Assembly: GCA_003024785.1 (NCBI GenBank)
Contig: PUQB01000487.1
Location: 91,913-155,912 of the forward strand
Length of the DNA: 64,000 nucleotides
Source of the DNA: Selaginella tamariscina
Lineage: Eukaryota; Streptophyta; Lycopodiopsida; Selaginellales; Selaginellaceae
Direction of reading: 5' to 3'
Below, piece after piece: positions 39,790 through 51,600 of the stretch. Under the pieces are notes generated by a model. The model worked only from the letters and a program-made list of their open reading frames with translations, had not been told where the DNA came from and searched no databases. Within the stretch, counting starts at the first letter, position 1; every line of letters starts with the position of its first letter. Position numbers and translations under genes: made by a program.

Positions 39790-39846
39790 TATATATGTGT
39801 GTGTTTTTATCTGTATAATTTTTTTATTTATTAATTTTTATCTCTC
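37500..39846. repeat. Telomere-like and higher-order microsatellite section (reversed copy)
   Basis: CCCTAAA runs (about 37,771-37,797) are followed by CATGCATGATCCAT phrases and then three near-identical long microsatellite units containing CTCGCACACACACGCACACTCCTGTG (in pieces), starting near 38,735, 39,112 and 39,528. Open frames here are repeat translation. Confidence 0.85.
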
Positions 39847-39886
39847 GCACACACGCTAAGCCCCTCGAGCGGCGGGATTAATCCCT

Positions 39887-41001
39887 TGATCAAGACTCAG
39901 ACGACTCCCATCATTTTGGTGTGTATATATATGAGAAGAAGAGAGACAATACATATTATGGATCATGTATGGTGTGTATATATGAGAGAAGAGAGACAAT
40001 ACATATTATGGATCATGCATGGTGTATATGTATAAAAGAAGAGAGACAATACATATTATGAATCATGTATGGTGTGTATGTTTGAGAGAAGAGTACATAT
40101 TATGGATCATGCATGGTGTGTATGTATGAAAGAAGAGAGAGAGTGTTAACAAATTAATTTCATAACATTACATATATTAGTACACATATATACATATACA
40201 CGTGTATACACACAGACATACATATGTGTAAATTCAATGTGTTACATACACAGACTGAGTATATATGGATCATACATGCATTAAACATGATGTTTTCAAT
40301 AAAGAAGCAACATAATATCTCTCCAATTTGGTTTAGGGTTTAAACCCAATGCAAGTATGTAATTATTAAATTTTTATATGGTACATAATATATTATTAGT
40401 ATAAAATCTTTATACTAATATAAATTAAAATGCATGCACTTTTTTCTAATTATTTAATATAAATTTACTCTAAACACTAAACATATGTAAGTCCCAGTGT
40501 AGAGTGTGTGTAACTATAAATATTTAGTTTTGTTTTTAAACTCTATATTGTAAATACAAAGTTAGATGCTTTATTTATATTGTGATCCACTCATCAGCTT
40601 GTGCATGTGTGTGCATATGTGTCTTTGTAAGTGCTTCTAATGCATGTGCACATGTATATATAAATTTTTATTGTGTTTATATATGTATGCAAGAGAAACA
40701 TCAAATAATTAAGAAAATAATATTAATAAACACACTATGAACATATTTTAAATTATACATAATAATATATCATTTTATCTAATATATACCCATATATATT
40801 TTAATAATATATATTAATTTAATATTGATAATAAGGTTTAAGATTGAAATATTCTTGAAATAATAAGAAATTAATTGAGAAAATCCCATCAATATATACA
40901 AATGTAGAATAATTACAGAAATAATTAAGAAAAGAGACTAATTAATTATGATAATTAGGTTTAATATTGAATATTAAGAAAATAATAAAGAATATCCTAT
41001 T
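39887..41001. repeat. Forward middle section of another big-transposon copy
   Basis: Repeated GGATCATGCATGGTGTG / GAGAGAAGAGAGA phrases and AAACATGATGTTTTCAATAAAG (in pieces) are followed by AT-rich ~325-bp units. The orientation is opposite to 35,554-39,886, so the junction at 39,886 is a rearrangement or nested-insertion edge. It continues after the solo LTR at 42,742. Confidence 0.75.
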
Positions 41002-42736
41002 TGTCAGAGTTTTAACCCAAAGGGCCAACACGTGGCAACACGTGGCTGCCAGGTGGCCATTCGGCATTATCACCCTGTGTGAGCAACGCTAACGACCATA
41101 AGGTTAGACTCTAATGCCCAAGTGGACATGAGACTTAGGGTTTAACCTAAGTCTCCCTAGAGTGTCTACCCCAAACCCTTGAGGGATAACCCTAATTGAC
41201 TTAGGGTCTTGCCCTAGAAGACCTAGACAGGCTCATGCCCTAACCCCCATCAAGGAGACGTGTGTTCCACACATACCCCTAGACAGAGCTAAGGCATCGT
41301 CACTTACCCCTTGAGGAATCACCCTCATCCGGGAGTACAACCCCCTTTAGGGCGACAAGGGGTACCCTGAACCACGGACTAACCCCTAAAGGTTTGAGTG
41401 CCCAAGTTATACCCTAGACCTAGGGCTAGTACGAGTGTGCGGCCGTAGGCGGGAACACGAGTGTTCTGCTAAGCAAACTCCCTAAGGCTAGGTTTGGGAT
41501 AACCCTAAGCACATGACCTTGCGAGTGCCTTACGAAAGGGCTTCTGCTAATGAGCTTAGGTTGTTCAACCCCTGGATTCCAAGGAGAACACTCCCCTAGC
41601 CAAGTGTGCCAAAGCACACCTAGTTACGAACCTAACCTCCCTTGAGCGGATGCCCAAGGCTTAGCACCCTAGTGTAAGCACAAGCATGCCTGTTTGCTAG
41701 AGTATCCAACCCCTTAGCGACAAGCCATGACATAACCCCAAAGGGCGTGCCTGGGCGTTGTACCATGTGACGTTTAGCCCAGTGTCACATCTCCATGTGA
41801 CACTGCCTTCCATGATGTGGGCTATCATGCCATAGCCCTTAGATTCAAGAGTTGCACCAAGTACCACAAACGTGGTTCCTAAATGCCAACTCTAGAACCC
41901 TCAATGAACCCTCAGGAACCAGGTAACGTGAACCTGTCAAACAAGATCCCACGCCCACAGTTGGACAAGGACACGGATGTGCCTTGCTTGGCCGTGAGTG
42001 CTACACCTAGCTTGACGTGGAGGAGGAGGTTGGAGACAAGCCTCAACCTCTGCCTCTTGGAACGTGCATTCCGACAAGACCTCCCAGGCATGGATTCGCC
42101 AACGTTAAGGGTAAGCTACCCCGAAGGTGGGACGTACCTGGCATCTGGAAGTTAGGGCGGCACAACAGAGGGTTGTACCTTAACGACACAAGCTGAAGCT
42201 TGCACCGGCAGAAGAGCAACGAACTCATTCATGAACCCAGGAGCTCTCCTACGTATACTCTACCTTATTTATGTGACGGAGCCCCCCCCCCCCCTCTTTT
42301 CCTATATGTGTTAGTGGGCTGGCACTGAATTTTAGCCCCTTAGACAAATTAGCAATATGAGCTTATAACTCACCCTTACTCCTACCCCTAAACCCTACCC
42401 AAGGGGGTGGGGTTTTAGGGCGTGGGTTAGGGCAACCCTAGGGTTAGGTCAACCCTAGGGGTGTTCCTAACCCTACTTAACACGCCGAACTCATCTGCAA
42501 AGACCAATCACCTATTCGGGACGTCAAAATTGGGGGTGGGTTTCTAGAAGGTAAGTTCTAGCTTCGCTTAGAGTTTCCTGCAAATACCTAATGACACCCG
42601 GCCGAACCATCACCAGATACCCAAGTGCACTAAGCGGGCCTTTTCCTACTACATCTAGGGTCCATCAACATAGTACAGTAGGTAACAACAGTCAACGTCC
42701 AAAGTAAAGGGTCAAGTCATAGTAAAAACTATGACA
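41002..42736 (-). mobile_element. Solo LTR, family A
   Basis: 1,735 bases from TGTCAGAGTTTTAACCC to AAAACTATGACA, flanked by CTATT (40,997-41,001) and CCATT (42,737-42,741), a 5-bp target duplication with one difference. The flanks rejoin into the AT-rich unit phrase AAGAATATCC(C)ATT seen uninterrupted at 12,400 and 56,305. It is a clean insertion followed by LTR-LTR recombination. Fossil; no internal genes remain. Confidence 0.9.
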
Positions 42737-42741
42737 CCATT

Positions 42742-43399
42742 AATACTCTCCAAATAATGAGTTTTATAAAATTGCATTTAATGTGATTCAAGCTGTTTAA
42801 TATTACAAAATTTTAGTAATTATTCTACATTCTTAATATTCCAGTATATATTATTAAATATATATACTTATATAATAAATAAATTGACATATTATTATGT
42901 ATCATTTAAAATATATTCATATGTGTTTATTAATATTATTTTCTTAATTACTTGAGTAATTAATTTTACAAAGTGTCAGTTATTTGTGTCAACTCATCTT
43001 AAATTTTATTTTATTTTATTTTTAAAATTTTTGAATTTTTGATATAAGTATTGTCGATCTGACATGTAAATTTGAAAATACATTTAATTTCCTTTTCAAA
43101 TTCAGATTGGTTCTTTCTCCGGCAAGGGTTTTTCCATTTCTGTATTTTTCACTTTTCAGATCTTCTTTTTTCTTGATAATGATCAGCTCTGGAGTGACAT
43201 TAAATTGGTGCTATTGCTTATAGAAAAACACGGCGCCTTCAGTGCTGTTTACAAGTATTATAAACAAATTTAGAAATACTTATAAAGATTCACTCTCTTA
43301 CATTCTTTCTTAAAATTAAAATTTAAGGGTTTAGGAATGCATTAGGATTACATTATATTCCGTTAGGGATTTATCCCATTTAAACATCCTTTATACATA
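42742..43399. other. AT-rich end and leader exon of big-transposon copy 2
   Basis: This resumes the AT-rich block, then the phrase GTCAGTTATTTGTGTCAACTC, then the conserved leader (about 43,100-43,260: CTCCGGCAAGGG, GGCGCCTTCAGTGCTGTTTAC). The donor-like end reads ACAAGTATTATAAAC rather than ACAAGTAAGTATT, so the four bases that make a good donor elsewhere are missing here. Confidence 0.6.
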
Positions 43400-43950
43400 A
43401 TATTCTCGGTTAACCGGGGCGGCAGGATTAATCCAGCCATTTCTTTTTCACCTCTTAGAAGAGGTGGCGGGATTAATCCCACCACCAGCTCTTTGAAAGC
43501 CGTGATAAGATTAATTTGGGCAATGCTTCTCCGCCTCTGAAAAAGAGCAAAAGGGATTAATCCCGCTGATAACTCTCTCAATTATTAAAGAGTTAACATA
43601 ATTTATTAGAAAGAGTTGTCAGTGGGATAAATCTTGTCGACCATTCTAGGAGGCAGAAAAGAGGTGGCGGAATTAATCTTGTCACCACTTCCCTGTTTTA
43701 AAATTTGTGGACATGATTTATCCCATCGATCAGTTTAGGACGCAAAAAAGCATTGGCGGAATTAATCCTCCCACCCCCTCAAAATCTCTTTGAAATCATA
43801 GCTTCAAAAAGAGTTTGGGCGGGATTTAATCCCGCCGACTCTTCCTCATTGGAAAGAGTGGTTGCAGGATTAATCCCGCTGACTCTCTCCAACGGGAAGA
43901 GTCGGCGGTGGGTCGAGAAAGGGCGGCCCTTTCTCGTCGGAGGGAGTTAT
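43400..43950. repeat. GATTAATC palindrome array 6 (diverged)
   Basis: About eleven units, several degraded (GTGATAAGATTAATTTGGGC, AAAAGGGATTAATCCCGCTG), lie in the usual place before the DUF7869 gene. This is the most diverged of the right-arm arrays, consistent with copy 2 being the oldest DUF7869 copy in the window. Confidence 0.85.
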
Positions 43951-43979
43951 GGGCGGGTTGTTTTGGCAAGAAGGTCAAG

Positions 43980-45960
43980 ATGGATCCTACACTACTCTTC
44001 TGCAAGTGTTACTAACATTTCCACGATTAACTGCTATAAGAAGAAGTGTTGTCAGATGGTAGACCGGAATGAAATTACCCAATGTAGACATGTCTTTCGT
44101 ACGCTCACCCAAAGCAAAGGCATGAGTTTGTATATGTTGCACTAACTGGGTGTATTGATGGAATGACCTTGGACACATGTTATTAAAGTACATCCATGGT
44201 ATTTAATAAGGTGGCCATCTGGTACACTATATATACGGGATCCCAAAGACCACGTTCTACCGTTGAAGGGATGAGTGGCTAGATGGAGCGAATCTTAGTA
44301 CATAGGAACACTCGCCTGGTCAAAACCCGCTCTCACATTATGGCAGTCATAGAGATACCAAGGCTTTTGTGGAAGCAAATGTAGACATGATGCCTCACAA
44401 ATGCAAGGGTCAGAGAAAATCTCAAGGTTTTGCCTTCAATCTACATTCAATTGAAGCTGTGTGAATATGTGAACAAGTGCCTTAGTTTGATGGGATTCAA
44501 GCAATTTGCACTTGTACCTTCAACATAATATGGAATACTCATTTTAAGGATGTGGAGATTGTAAAACACTCTAGGTTTTCCAAGTGTGACACTTGTACAT
44601 CATTAAAAGGCTGTAGAGGCTTGTGCAAAAACCTTGGTGGAGATCATTGCCATTCAAAAAAAGATGGAGGCCCACATGCACAACAAACTTGTTGGTCTCA
44701 GTACTATGCACACCGCATGCCTTTTGTCCTCAACATCAAATAAGCTTCCTTGTCATTTACTCTTACAGATGGATAATTGTGCAGGCGAGAACAAAAATAG
44801 GTAAATCATTTTAGTTAAGGGTTTCTCAAGCTCATACTTACTTTTATTTTCTAGATATGTGCCAGCATACTTGTTGGTTGACAGTGGTCAGACACCGTCA
44901 AACAGCCAGCTGATGCGGACGAGTGACGGGACGAAGTGCCAGATAAGGAAGGTACCACATGTACGAACTGATGGTGATAGATGTTAGGCAGTGGTGTAAC
45001 TAGGCGCAATTCAATTGTTTGGACCAACTACCCATGGTACGTAGGACAACACACGTGAGAGAGAGGCACATAAATGAGACAGACAGGACTCTGTCACAAG
45101 GCAGTAGACACTTGTACCTAGGGTCTAGCGCTAGGTAACCATATAAGCAAGAAGGCTGGTAGTGGGTCGGGGTCTTTTTGGGAGTCAAGTTTGCGTCTGT
45201 ATCTTGCTCCTCTATCAGAGATAGTTTGTACTTAGACAGGCAATATAATATATCCATATTCTTTTTATTCACCTTACAAGCGGGGATTCCCCACTTGTCC
45301 CACTCTTAGGCTGAGCAACACTCTCTGCCAAACCACCATAGTAGAACTCCTCTACCCTATACACGGACCCTCGCGGCGTCCGGGTAGAGGCCATCCACTC
45401 AGAACTATATAAGCATGTGGTCGACTATTGGGAGACTGTTGTTCAAGAGTTGGAAGGCCTACTGTCACAAGTACAGAATTGCAACACCCTTTTTGGCCTA
45501 AAACAAGGTGGCGAGAGGAATTGAAATGACATCACTGAGCACAGACGACATAAAAGCCATAGTGATGTGGAAGTGCAAACCCCACACTTTGTTGGACAAA
45601 GGAACCAAAAACCTAAAGCATACTTTGATTGCTGCCAAGATCTTCAAAAACTAATATGGTTCTCATTACTCCAGATGCGTCATATAATTAGCCTATTTGG
45701 ATGGGTCAAATTATCAACACACCTGAAGTAATCACAAAAATAGTATTGTTAAGGTTGCATGGTTCAAACCACAAAAAAGGCGACACGAGAAGGAGAGCGA
45801 AAGATATAATGGATGCTTAGAGAAAACATGGTCTCCCAATCAAAAAGACCCAGCATGTTTTATAAATGTTAAATCCATTCGATATGGGTGGATGTCAAGA
45901 AGCGTTGATAAAGCCACAATTAACAAAACTGCAAGGGAATGTATATTTTCTGAAGCTTAA
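43980..45960 (+). pseudogene. DUF7869-type putative transposase, copy 2 (dead)
   Basis: This starts at the same MDPT... ATG as the other copies and ends at the same TAA. The N-terminal half is legible in pieces (MVDRNEITQCRHVFRTL; FSKCDTCTS), but a large block that should encode HDKMDHSK...SLPHW is deleted near 44,728. The 54-base intron is conserved (44,801-44,854). Right after it, about 550 bases that encode the GHTHEDID region are gone, with a family B LTR in their place (44,875-45,397). Coding sequence resumes at TCAGAACTATATAAGCATG. It cannot encode the putative catalytic core. Confidence 0.85.
44875..45397 (+). mobile_element. Family B LTR inside DUF7869 copy 2
   Basis: 523 bases from TGGTTGACAGTGGTC to GTAGAGGCCATCCA, with imperfect inverted ends (TGGTTG / TGGATG reversed). 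The flanks are not adjacent in intact copies of the host gene, so the insertion was accompanied by loss of about 550 bases or followed by a deletion; no target duplication is seen. Fossil solo LTR. Confidence 0.75.
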
Positions 45961-46462
45961 AGCAATTACAAAATTATAAAATATCATATATTTAATATTC
46001 ATAATTATTATAAACTCTTTAATAATAGTACTAAATTGTTTACTTAACTATATAAATTTAAAAAATGATATGGAAGATTGACTATATTATTATAGGATTT
46101 TATATATATATTATTACTACTACAAATTTTAATTAATAATGTTATATTTAAATATTAATATTTTAACAACAACATCAATATTTATATAATGTACCTCTTA
46201 TGCTCTTCCTTAATTGTTATATTAGGCAATATATTATATAATTTAATACCTTCTACTTTTATAATGTTATTAATTTTTGTTCAATGAATGCTAATTTATT
46301 AAAGGTCGAATACAAAATAGAATATTCTAAAGAATATTCTATTTTCAAACATATATTCTAAAGAATATTTTTTAATATTAGAAAATGCTAATTAAATAAC
46401 TAAAATTGTTAATTATTAAGAAATGGGACTATAGCCATGCCCATTTTAGTTACAACATGCAT
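45961..46462. other. 3' tail and right terminal repeat of big-transposon copy 2
   Basis: AT-rich tail as at 61,035-61,479, ending in the right terminal repeat 46,436-46,462 (reverse complement of the core TTGTAACTAAAATGGGCATG plus CATGCAT). The next bases, ACAGGTGAAATCTC, resemble the middle of another copy (38,650), so this element inserted into a sister element. Its matching left end is not certain. Confidence 0.75.
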
Positions 46463-46889
46463 ACAGGTGAAATCTCTCTCTCACATGCACTCCTGTGTAT
46501 ATTTATTTATCTATATTTACATATACATTTATATGTGTGTATCTTAATAATAAAATTTATTTATCTATCTCTCTCACACACATGCACACTCCTATACATA
46601 TATACATACACACACACACACACACATATATGTGTGTGTGTATCTGTATAATTTTATTGATTTATTAATTTATCTCTCGCACACACACACACCTATATAT
46701 ATATATATGTGTGTTGTGTGTGTGTGTGTGTGGTGTGTGGTGGTGTGTGTGTGTGTTTATCTGTATAATTTTATTTGTTTCTCTCACACACGCATACACA
46801 CGATATATATATACACATATATATATACCTATATACATATATACATACATATATTATGTGTGTGTATCTGTATAATTTATTTATTTATC
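46463..46889. repeat. CA/TA microsatellite, left flank of the delimited transposon
   Basis: Higher-order microsatellite phrases end TTATTTATTTATCTATC. It continues in register at 61,507 on the far side of the 14.6-kb insertion, which is how the target site can be read. It belongs to a reversed big-transposon copy whose ParB arm lies at 61,945-64,000. Confidence 0.8.
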
Positions 46890-46893
46890 TATC

Positions 46894-46920
46894 ATGCACG
46901 TTGTAACTAAAGTGGGCATG
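46894..46920 (+). repeat. Left terminal inverted repeat
   Basis: ATGCACG followed by the 20-base core TTGTAACTAAAGTGGGCATG. The same left end occurs at 34,028 and 25,645, each followed by ATACGTGAAAATGGGAAT, so the left subterminal sequence is characteristic and different from the right one. Confidence 0.85.
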
Positions 46921-47178
46921 ATACGTGAAAATGGGAATATAAAATAAATTACTAATTAATACTTAAGTTTTAATTATTAATTAATCATTTAATTAATATG
47001 TAATTAAGCCTTAAATATTAATTAATTAATTAATTAATCCTTCAATAACCTTACTTAGTAAGGAATATTCCTAAAATATCTTAGAATATTCATATTATTC
47101 TAAAAATAGTTTACAATAATGAAGAAATACTATCAAACATAATTACAAATGAAATTTTTCTTATCAACATGTTAATTT

Positions 47179-48353
47179 TTATAAATACTTTCTTTCTATC
47201 ATACAAAGAAATCTTTTCATTTTGTCTAAATCATCACTCTCCGGATTAATCAAATCATTTTGGTCAATATCTTGATGTTGTTGCCACCACTTAACACTCT
47301 CACGAATGCAATTGGGAGTTGCCATCCTTGTTAATACATAAGATGTGATAAGAGAAGGTCTGCATAAAGGCTCATCTAAAAACTGACGTTCCTTAAGAAT
47401 AATATTATAAAGCGCCCGGTTGCTATCCTTCATTTTATAAAATTCAATATCACGAGAAAGAAAAGCTTCAGGAAATGTATGATACGGTGGATACTGCTCA
47501 CAAAAATTTTCGAGATTCTTCTTTCTGAGGCACGTATCCAAGTAGTTCACTAGCTCATCCATGATATCGTATCAGAATATGGATCGAAAGTGATTGGATG
47601 AATACAAGCAATGTTTTGGTTGAGCATAGCCTTCTGAGGAGAGTCGTCTACTACTAACATCTGTGCGTTCTTCATTATCCTTAAGCGACTGATCTCCCCA
47701 TGAGTCCCAATTATTCTTTCATTCTTGAAGAAGTATGGCTTGCTTTCCTTTCTTATATTGTGAAATTCGAGAGGTTTATGACACATTCGCTGGTCAAAAA
47801 TCCAATCTTTACGAATCACCTCTTCTGCAACACTACAATGTTTCTTAAGTAAACTCAACAGCGGTGTTAAGTTATGAATCTGCATGCATGACCAAATCCC
47901 CACAAGCGCACCCATCTCCTTAAGCTTTTGAAAGAGACGATCCAACCCTGGACGAAAAATAATATCATATCGAAATTTACCATGACAAGGAATGAAATCT
48001 CCTTGTTTGATTTCTGTTTTTCTATCCTCGGGCCTTTGTCGATGAAGCAGAACACCATTGACATCCAACAACACAATATGGCCATGAGTAACATGAGATA
48101 GCGTTGCCTCTTGAATACTTTGCAAATCACTTGTTTGCTCCCTTTCACATTTATCCGTTGCCACTATCTCGTTGCCTATCCCTTCATCATTTAATTGTAC
48201 ATCATCCTTACAAGATTCAGATATTGCATGCGCTGAAGAAATTGATTTCGGAACTGAAGCCAATAAAAATGATGATGCAAAAACTGAAGTGGCCCCCATG
48301 GTAACGATGTTTTGAGCTGCATTATTATCCATTTCCTGCATGAACTCTGTCAT
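47179..48353 (-). CDS. FCP1-like HAD-superfamily phosphatase (transposon cargo)
   Basis: About 390 residues. The N-terminal ~90 residues are low complexity (start taken at ATG 48,353, MTEFMQEMDNN; a GTG lies five codons upstream). Then comes a HAD/FCP1 catalytic core: HIVLLDVNGVLLHRQRPEDR (nucleophile Asp near residue 97), RPGLDRLFQKLKEMGALVGI, WSCMQIHNLTPLL, and the acid pair in MLVVDDSPQKAMLNQ (about residue 240). A conserved tail ends MKRFLCMIERKYL. In classical FCP1/SCP phosphatases the loop is DxDxT; here the second Asp is Asn (DVNG), as also seen in some plant FCP1-domain proteins, so activity is uncertain. Substrate is unknown; family members dephosphorylate Ser/Thr, for instance in the RNA polymerase II tail. 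One missing base near 47,568 splits the frame relative to the 34 kb copy. Confidence 0.75.
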
Positions 48354-48625
48354 TCTGACATGTGGCACAAGAAATTGTCGCCAAACCCCTCTCTTACCTC
48401 ATGGCAATGCTGAAAATCCATGTTCTCAATTATTTCATTACATCTGCAAAATGATAATTAGCTGACCTTAAAATTATCAAGGTATATTATTTACCTTGTT
48501 AATGTGTGACCCATGTTTGAACTAAAAGCTTCATTAATCCTTGAGAATTTATTTTCTGTACAAATATAAAAGAAATATACAAAAATGCCTTATGTTACAC
48601 TCATTTACAACTATTCATCACTCTA
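48354..48625. other. Spacer between phosphatase and ParB/methylase-like genes
   Basis: On the minus strand the spacer holds a good acceptor (ATTATCATTTTGCAG, about 48,446-48,460) followed by ATGTAATGAAATAATTGAG and ATGGATTTTCAGCATTGCC. This suggests either a 5' intron of the phosphatase gene or a spliced joint transcript with the upstream gene. The same arrangement survives at about 26,935-27,110. Confidence 0.4.
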
Positions 48626-51600
48626 TCAATTCATTATCAATTCTTCTTCGCTATTACCTTCTGAATGAGGCGAAGAAGGTCTAAGCCGCTTGTGAGATGG
48701 TTCAAGATCTTCTGCATCTTCTATTGATGTTTCCATGGGTCCTGGAGTGTGCGAATGTTCTGTACTCCTCGAGATAACTTCCGGTCTAATATCTGATTGA
48801 TGTTCGTTCTCAGACTCCGAGATTGAACCAGATTCACCTTCAGAGCTATCGCACTTATCTGGAGGGAACTTTCTCAAATACGCCTTTATGGATTCGTTGG
48901 GGTACTCAGTTGAGACCCAATCTATCCACTTGTTCAGGTCCTCAACCATGGTCTTATCCTTCTCAACGGCAAACACACATGTATGCCGAAGGTAACACTC
49001 CTTCAAGACGGACCCCCTAGTGCAGTAGTCAAAAACCCACGCATCACTGTGAGGACCCCTGATCAAGTTGACGATGCTCCGTGCCGCTTGACTTGTAATG
49101 TTTGGATAACGTACATTGCCGAATACGTCACTCATACCTATCGGTGTATCGGATGGAGGTTCAGGGCCGTTGGAGTGCAAACAGATGCCTGGCCAGTCAT
49201 TTGGAAGCTTGAAATTGTTTGGCGCATTCCTAACAACCAAGTGAACAACAGTATCAATGCACTTGGGATTAGCATCGTTCATATAAAATCCTGTCCAACG
49301 ATGTCTATTCTTCTTGGCGAAGGGAAGGCAAAAGTATCGGTGACATGAGCAAGAATCAAGAAATAAATACCTGAAAAAGTAGGTATCAGTGAAGAGCGCA
49401 AGCATGAATTCAATAATAAATACCTTCTATGTATATGCTTGCACGGCTAAGTTTCTCCACCAGATCCTCTAGTGCCCTATCTGTCGAAAGATTTTTTGAC
49501 ACCCGCCGATCCATCACGAACAATTGAAACGGTTTCCTACAAGCAGTGATGTTACCCCATAAAGTCTCCGAATCTAACAACAAACATCTGTAGGGCTTGT
49601 CGTGATTCGTAGCATCCTCCTTTATAAGGTTCAATTCGGTTCTCCGCTGCTGAAGGACTGCCATAAGAGAAGGCGTCATCCCAATGTTCTCCTTTTTGGC
49701 GTTGGCGTGCAATAGATTCTTGCCTAGATCTTCCGATTGGTTCACCCATTCGACAAGCATATCATCGTTCGTCACATGCAAATATTTGCTACCTCTTCAT
49801 ATGTTGAAGTCGAGGTCCAACCCAGTTTGTGGCAGTGTATTCCCAACCACTCCTTGAAATGCCTGACCGTCTTCAACTCCATTGCCTTGAGATGAAAAGG
49901 AGAGGTTGGGCTGCTGTTATTAATTTGTAGTTTGCCATCGATCACCAAATCAGCCAAGACTTCCATCTCCTCCATCGTTGTTCCATTTAAAGGCTTCAAC
50001 CATGTGAGCTTGAAATCGTTGTCTACATCCTTTGTAGATTGAACAGACTTAGCCTTCGGCGTCTTACTGGGTTTCTTTGCAGACTTTTCTGAGGGCTCCC
50101 CTTCACTTGTCTGCTTCTTCTTCAGTGTTCCTTTTGAAAAGGATTCCATAATCCCCAACCATTTGGCAAAGATCCTATCTTCGGGGCAAGAAATCAACAT
50201 CATCAGAAATGATGTTTCCTTCCCGCCCACCTGGGCAAAATCAACTGCTGCAATTTCTTCAACTCTCTGAGGAAAAAGACAGATTAATATACCGGCGAGA
50301 TAAATCCCGCCCAAACAATTTGCTTACCCGGTATTCCGCAGATTGTGTATTCCCTGCGGTAGCTCTTTGTGGTCGCTGAAGAGATTCCCACACGGCTCGC
50401 GTGTGTTTAAACTTCTCCCATATTTTGTGTGTGTTGTATGGTTGGTGTCGGCAGCGTCCCATTCCGCCGATAACTTATGGTACTGCTCGATTGTGAGATT
50501 CGGCTTAGCTAAAAACGCCGATCTTTTTGTCAGCTTCTCACGGGTATGCTCGGAAAGTTTTGTTGCCATCGTTCCTTTGTTGTGTTCATCGAGAAGTCGT
50601 TGGGCTGCCGTTATTGTGTGCTGGCCACTAATGATGTAGTACTTGATAGATTTTTATTCTCCGTCTGAATCTTCATGAGTTGTTCTGGTGTTGTGATCCA
50701 GACTTTGTCAGCACCCTTCCTTCTTTCATAGTATGGACACAAAACAGCATTATGTGGAACGGTATAAGAATTGTCGTCCTTCATCTTCTCCATGAGCTCA
50801 GCTACACGTTCCTGGTTGAGTGGCCTGTAATTGAAGTTTGGGTTGACGCTGCAATATTTAACCCTACAAGGATAAATCTTATCATCCAACATCATTTCCT
50901 TGTGACTTATTGCAGCATGAGATGCCACAGGTGCAGCTGACAAAACGATTGATGATTTTCTTTTGCGATCCGAATCAACATGTGTGATCCCCGACTGCAG
51001 CTGTTCTAGTGTTCTCGGCACACTCTTCCAGCTCCCGAAGCTTCCTAAGCAAATTGAACGTGATCTGTAGAGAACCTGAGACCGAGCCACCTCTCAATCT
51101 CCCTTATGATGTCGCTGTGTTCTTCTTCAATGTGAAGAGGGAAGATTGCTCCACTTGCTGATTTTCTGTATTGTGAAGCAATATCTCCTGACAATACACC
51201 TACTCGATGAGTCTGAAGATCTTCGAAGTAGACATCCAGATGGATCCCCTCCATAGATGGGCTTTCGTTGAGTTGAAGAAGAACTCCAAGGTCAACATCA
51301 TTAGTGAACACGTGAACGTCATTATCCACAAGTCGACAAAACCACCCGAGATTAATGTTGTAACTGACGACCTCTGGATCCGAGAACGTGACATTGGATG
51401 GAACAAGGCATATCTGTGTCGAGCATCGTCCAATCTGGGTTCGCAGCCTGCTTTCGGGTGCTTGACTAGCGAATCTACTTTCCATTGTTTTGCTTGTCCA
51501 TGAGATGTGACAGAGGTTAATTTGACAGCAACCATGGTTGCTCCAATGCGCTTCCCATTTATCTTAAAATATGGCCAAGTTGATTCCAGAATCCCCCTGC

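Larger units (their letters stand above)
35554..39886 (-). mobile_element. Reversed right-arm and middle piece of a big transposon, gene-less
   Basis: In order: the right terminal repeat (35,554-35,580), a jump into microsatellite, palindrome array (35,620-36,110), leader exon (36,275-36,440), AT-rich ~325-bp units (36,600-37,460), telomere-like section (37,500-38,640), higher-order microsatellite (38,650-39,846) and the first unit of the ParB-side array (39,850-39,886). All of it is the reverse complement of the layout at 53,150-57,780. The DUF7869 gene has been lost between the terminal repeat and the array, so this resembles a non-autonomous deletion derivative. Confidence 0.8.

Noticed and set aside
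34028-46462. A second complete 12.4-kb transposon with both terminal repeats
   Set aside because: The flanks do not match as a target duplication, and the interior changes orientation at 35,554 and 39,886. It is a mosaic of at least two copies, not one insertion.
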